Assembly (NCBI GenBank): GCA_030647125.1
Contig: JAUSKC010000008.1
Location: 1-48,351, forward strand
Source of the DNA: Nanobdellota archaeon
GTDB lineage: Archaea; Nanobdellota; Nanobdellia; Pacearchaeales; GW2011-AR1
Reading direction: 5' to 3'
Length of the DNA stretch: 48,351 nucleotides
Part shown: positions 45,996 through 48,351 of the stretch, in pieces
How positions within the stretch are numbered: the first letter of the stretch is position 1
Layout: each line of letters opens with the position of its first letter
The notes under the pieces: generated by a model
The model's database searches: none
Told to the model about the DNA's origin: nothing
Seen by the model: the letters and a program-made list of their open reading frames with translations, nothing else
Made by a program: the position numbers and the translations under genes

Positions 45996-47975
45996 ATGAA
46001 AAAGAAAGGTGGTTTTGGCAAGATACTTTTATTCTTTTTAATATTAGGTATAATATTAGTTATAGCACTTTTTGGAACAAAGATATATTTGTTCTTTCAA
46101 ATGATCATAGGAAATGATTTAACTATAAGACTAAGCACGGACAATGAAAATCTATTTATAAATAAAGGGCAAATAGAAAAAGTGGAATTTACGACGTCTG
46201 CAATAATGAATCCTTTTTGTAAATCATACTGCCAATCGAACTTTGTTGATTTGGGCAGTGGACAAGTAATTGAAAATGATAGCTTTGAACTTACTTTAAC
46301 AAGTTCATTAACAAAAAGTTATTCTATTGGTGTTAACAAGTTTGGAAAAGGGCAGGATCTTTATAACTTTCAAATAATATGCCAAAGCAAGAAGAGTTTC
46401 CTGTGCCAAACAACTGAAGATAAAAAGTTTAGAAATATTTTGCTAACAGTTGATTACGATTTAAACGATTCAGATAAAGAATTTGTTAGCAATATGCAAA
46501 ATAATATTTCTTATATAAACCAAAAGATAGACGACAATATTTTATTCATAAATGATACTAATAAGTTTTCAAAAGAGCATAGTAACATAAAAGAATTTAA
46601 TACAGGCAGAAGAATCAACACAGTTTCAAACAATTTATTAAATTTCAACACGACTTTAAATTTATCAAAAGCATTTTTAGATAACAATGAGTATGAGAAA
46701 TTAAATTTAAACGATTTAATAAATAATTTTAATGATATAGATAAAGAGTTTAATGAAATTAATGCTTCTTTTTACAACAATTTAACACGATTTCAAAATA
46801 TAATGTCCAACTTAACTTATATAGAATCCACTCTTAACAATTATACCAAACAAAATGTCTCTTTAAATTCTTCAGACCAAATAAAGTTTATAGAAGAAAA
46901 TTATAATGAACTTGCAACAAGTTTGAATTCAAAAAGCAATTTAAGTATAAGTATTATGCAAAGCAAAGTTAATTCCTTAAATTTAGAACTTGTGAATTTA
47001 GAGAACTTTATTAAAAATGAACCTGGTGAAGGATTTTCAGTTTCTTTAGATCTGATTAAAGTTACTAAACCTGTTTTCCAAACAAGCCAAAATAATCCTA
47101 TAATTTTAAACTTTAATCAAATTCAACCAATATGTTGCCTGAATAATATATGCAAACCATGTTGTAGTGGTTTAACATGCCAATCAAATCAAAGTTTGTA
47201 CCCTATAGTGCTTGTTCACGGACATGATTTTTCAAAAAGCACTACTGCAGAATATGCTCTTGATAGTTTCGGGCAGATACAAGATAAACTTGCAAGTGAT
47301 GGATATGTAAGCGCAGGAGAATTGTTATTGAATACAAATGATCCAAAGACAAACGGAATATTTGGTGAAATGAATTATCCTATAAATATTATAACAAGTT
47401 ATTATTTTGACATATACGAGACTTCTGGCAAAGGAACAATTATTCAAACCAAAACAGATAATTTAGATAGCTATGCCATAAGATTGAGGGATATAGTCAA
47501 TACAGTAAAAGAAAAAACTGGAAAAGATAAAGTGATAATAGTTTCTCATTCAATGGGTGGTTTAGTAACAAGAAGGTATATCCAAGTCTTTGGCTCAAAC
47601 GATGTAGATAAAATAATTCTGATAGGAACTCCAAATAACGGAATAAATGGAACAACACTAAGATATTGTTCTATTATTGGATCTTCCCCAGAATGCAATG
47701 ATATGGATTCAAGCAGCGTGTTCATAAATAAATTAAACAGAGCCAATGAAAGCAGCGTTCCGATATATAATATAATTGGAATTGGTTGCGACACTGATGG
47801 AGAAGATGGAGATGGAATTGTAAAAAGGAGCAGTGCTTATTTAAGTTACACTGAAAATTATTATATAAATGGAACTTGCGATTCCAGTTTCTATTATCTT
47901 CATTCGGATTTGATAAAAGTTGATAAATATCCTGAAGTTTATGACTTAATAAAAGAAATTTTAAAAACAAAATGA
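45996..47975 (+). CDS. Surface-anchored alpha/beta-hydrolase (lipase/PGAP1-like) with long extracytoplasmic coiled-coil
   Basis: N-terminal TM; 'YPIVLVHGHDFSKS' oxyanion region; 'VIIVSHSMGGLVTRRYI' nucleophile elbow; many N-x-S/T sequons. Confidence 0.82.
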   Translation: MKKKGGFGKILLFFLILGIILVIALFGTKIYLFFQMIIGNDLTIRLSTDNENLFINKGQIEKVEFTTSAIMNPFCKSYCQSNFVDLGSGQVIENDSFELTLTSSLTKSYSIGVNKFGKGQDLYNFQIICQSKKSFLCQTTEDKKFRNILLTVDYDLNDSDKEFVSNMQNNISYINQKIDDNILFINDTNKFSKEHSNIKEFNTGRRINTVSNNLLNFNTTLNLSKAFLDNNEYEKLNLNDLINNFNDIDKEFNEINASFYNNLTRFQNIMSNLTYIESTLNNYTKQNVSLNSSDQIKFIEENYNELATSLNSKSNLSISIMQSKVNSLNLELVNLENFIKNEPGEGFSVSLDLIKVTKPVFQTSQNNPIILNFNQIQPICCLNNICKPCCSGLTCQSNQSLYPIVLVHGHDFSKSTTAEYALDSFGQIQDKLASDGYVSAGELLLNTNDPKTNGIFGEMNYPINIITSYYFDIYETSGKGTIIQTKTDNLDSYAIRLRDIVNTVKEKTGKDKVIIVSHSMGGLVTRRYIQVFGSNDVDKIILIGTPNNGINGTTLRYCSIIGSSPECNDMDSSSVFINKLNRANESSVPIYNIIGIGCDTDGEDGDGIVKRSSAYLSYTENYYINGTCDSSFYYLHSDLIKVDKYPEVYDLIKEILKTK

Positions 47976-48072
47976 CAGAAAAAATAAATTTTTTCAGCAC
48001 AAATAAAAATTTGGAGAAAACTGGAGGACGAAAACATTTCAAAAGAAATGTTTTAGAGAAATTTTCATAATG
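47972..48072 (+). repeat. Recurrent linker element copy 3 (extended)
   Basis: ATGACAGAAAAAA-TAAA-TTTTTTCAGCACAAATAAAAATTT...AAACATTTCaaaaGAAATGTTT...AAATTTTCATAATG; sORF MTEKINFFSTNKNLEKTGGRKHFKRNVLEKFS*. Confidence 0.75.
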
Positions 48073-48351
48073 AAACAAAAATACAGAAGATCAGTATTTA
48101 TTGTGACTTACTCAATTCATCATGGTCGTATTAACTATTTGATTTTGAAACGAAAATGGCACTGGCGCGGCTGGGAATTTCCAAAAGGGGGAATTGAGGA
48201 CGGAGAAAAAATGATTAATGCCGTAAAAAGGGAAACATTAGAAGAAACGGGCAAAGCTGCATTGCAAATAAAAAGGTATGAAATTTATGGAAGATACAAA
48301 TACAAAAAAACTCTTCCAGACAGGCCGGGTTTTATAGGACAAAGCTATGTT
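48070..48351 (+). CDS. NUDIX hydrolase (partial, runs off window end)
   Basis: 'GWEFPKGGIEDGEKMINAVKRETLEETGK' = Nudix box Gx5Ex7REUxEExGU. Confidence 0.9.
   Translation, partial: MKQKYRRSVFIVTYSIHHGRINYLILKRKWHWRGWEFPKGGIEDGEKMINAVKRETLEETGKAALQIKRYEIYGRYKYKKTLPDRPGFIGQSYV

Noticed and set aside
1-48351. CRISPR array, cas genes, transposase/integrase genes
   Set aside because: No regularly spaced repeats and no ORF resembling Cas proteins, transposases or integrases were seen; the only mobile gene evident is the intron HEG.

Overview
AT-rich archaeal chromosome segment. Gene content suggests a DPANN-type lineage (Pacearchaeota/Woesearchaeota-like); that placement is inference. It carries a dense informational core: exosome/proteasome super-operon (psmA, SBDS, rrp4, rrp41, rrp42, rpoK-like), psmB + aCPSF1/FttA, rad50-mre11, RNase J, Pop5, enolase, rpsB, cysS, an ArvA/B/C (OapA/B/C)-like cluster, HicBA, a presenilin-like protease, and a 16S-tRNAAla-23S rRNA operon followed by RNase P RNA. 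Main findings: (1) a roughly 51-101 nt element in three copies (5021, 24269, 47972), each wedged between two genes. Each copy is a short ORF starting at or near the upstream stop (ATGA) and ending on the downstream start (TAATG), with two compensatorily varying hairpins around a conserved AGCACAAATAAAAATT core. I know of no described family that matches. (2) A 771-nt group I intron in the 23S rRNA gene, with recognisable P/Q/R/S, P1 U.G and omega-G, carrying a LAGLIDADG ORF that runs into the catalytic core. (3) Truncated tRNAVal-like and tRNAPhe-like fragments that look like integration scars or split-tRNA pieces. (4) Structured leaders upstream of fttA, of a secreted lysozyme-like gene and of rpsB. 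(5) A single-nucleotide frameshift at TTTAAAC in a small conserved-looking gene. All calls are by eye; no searches or folding were run.
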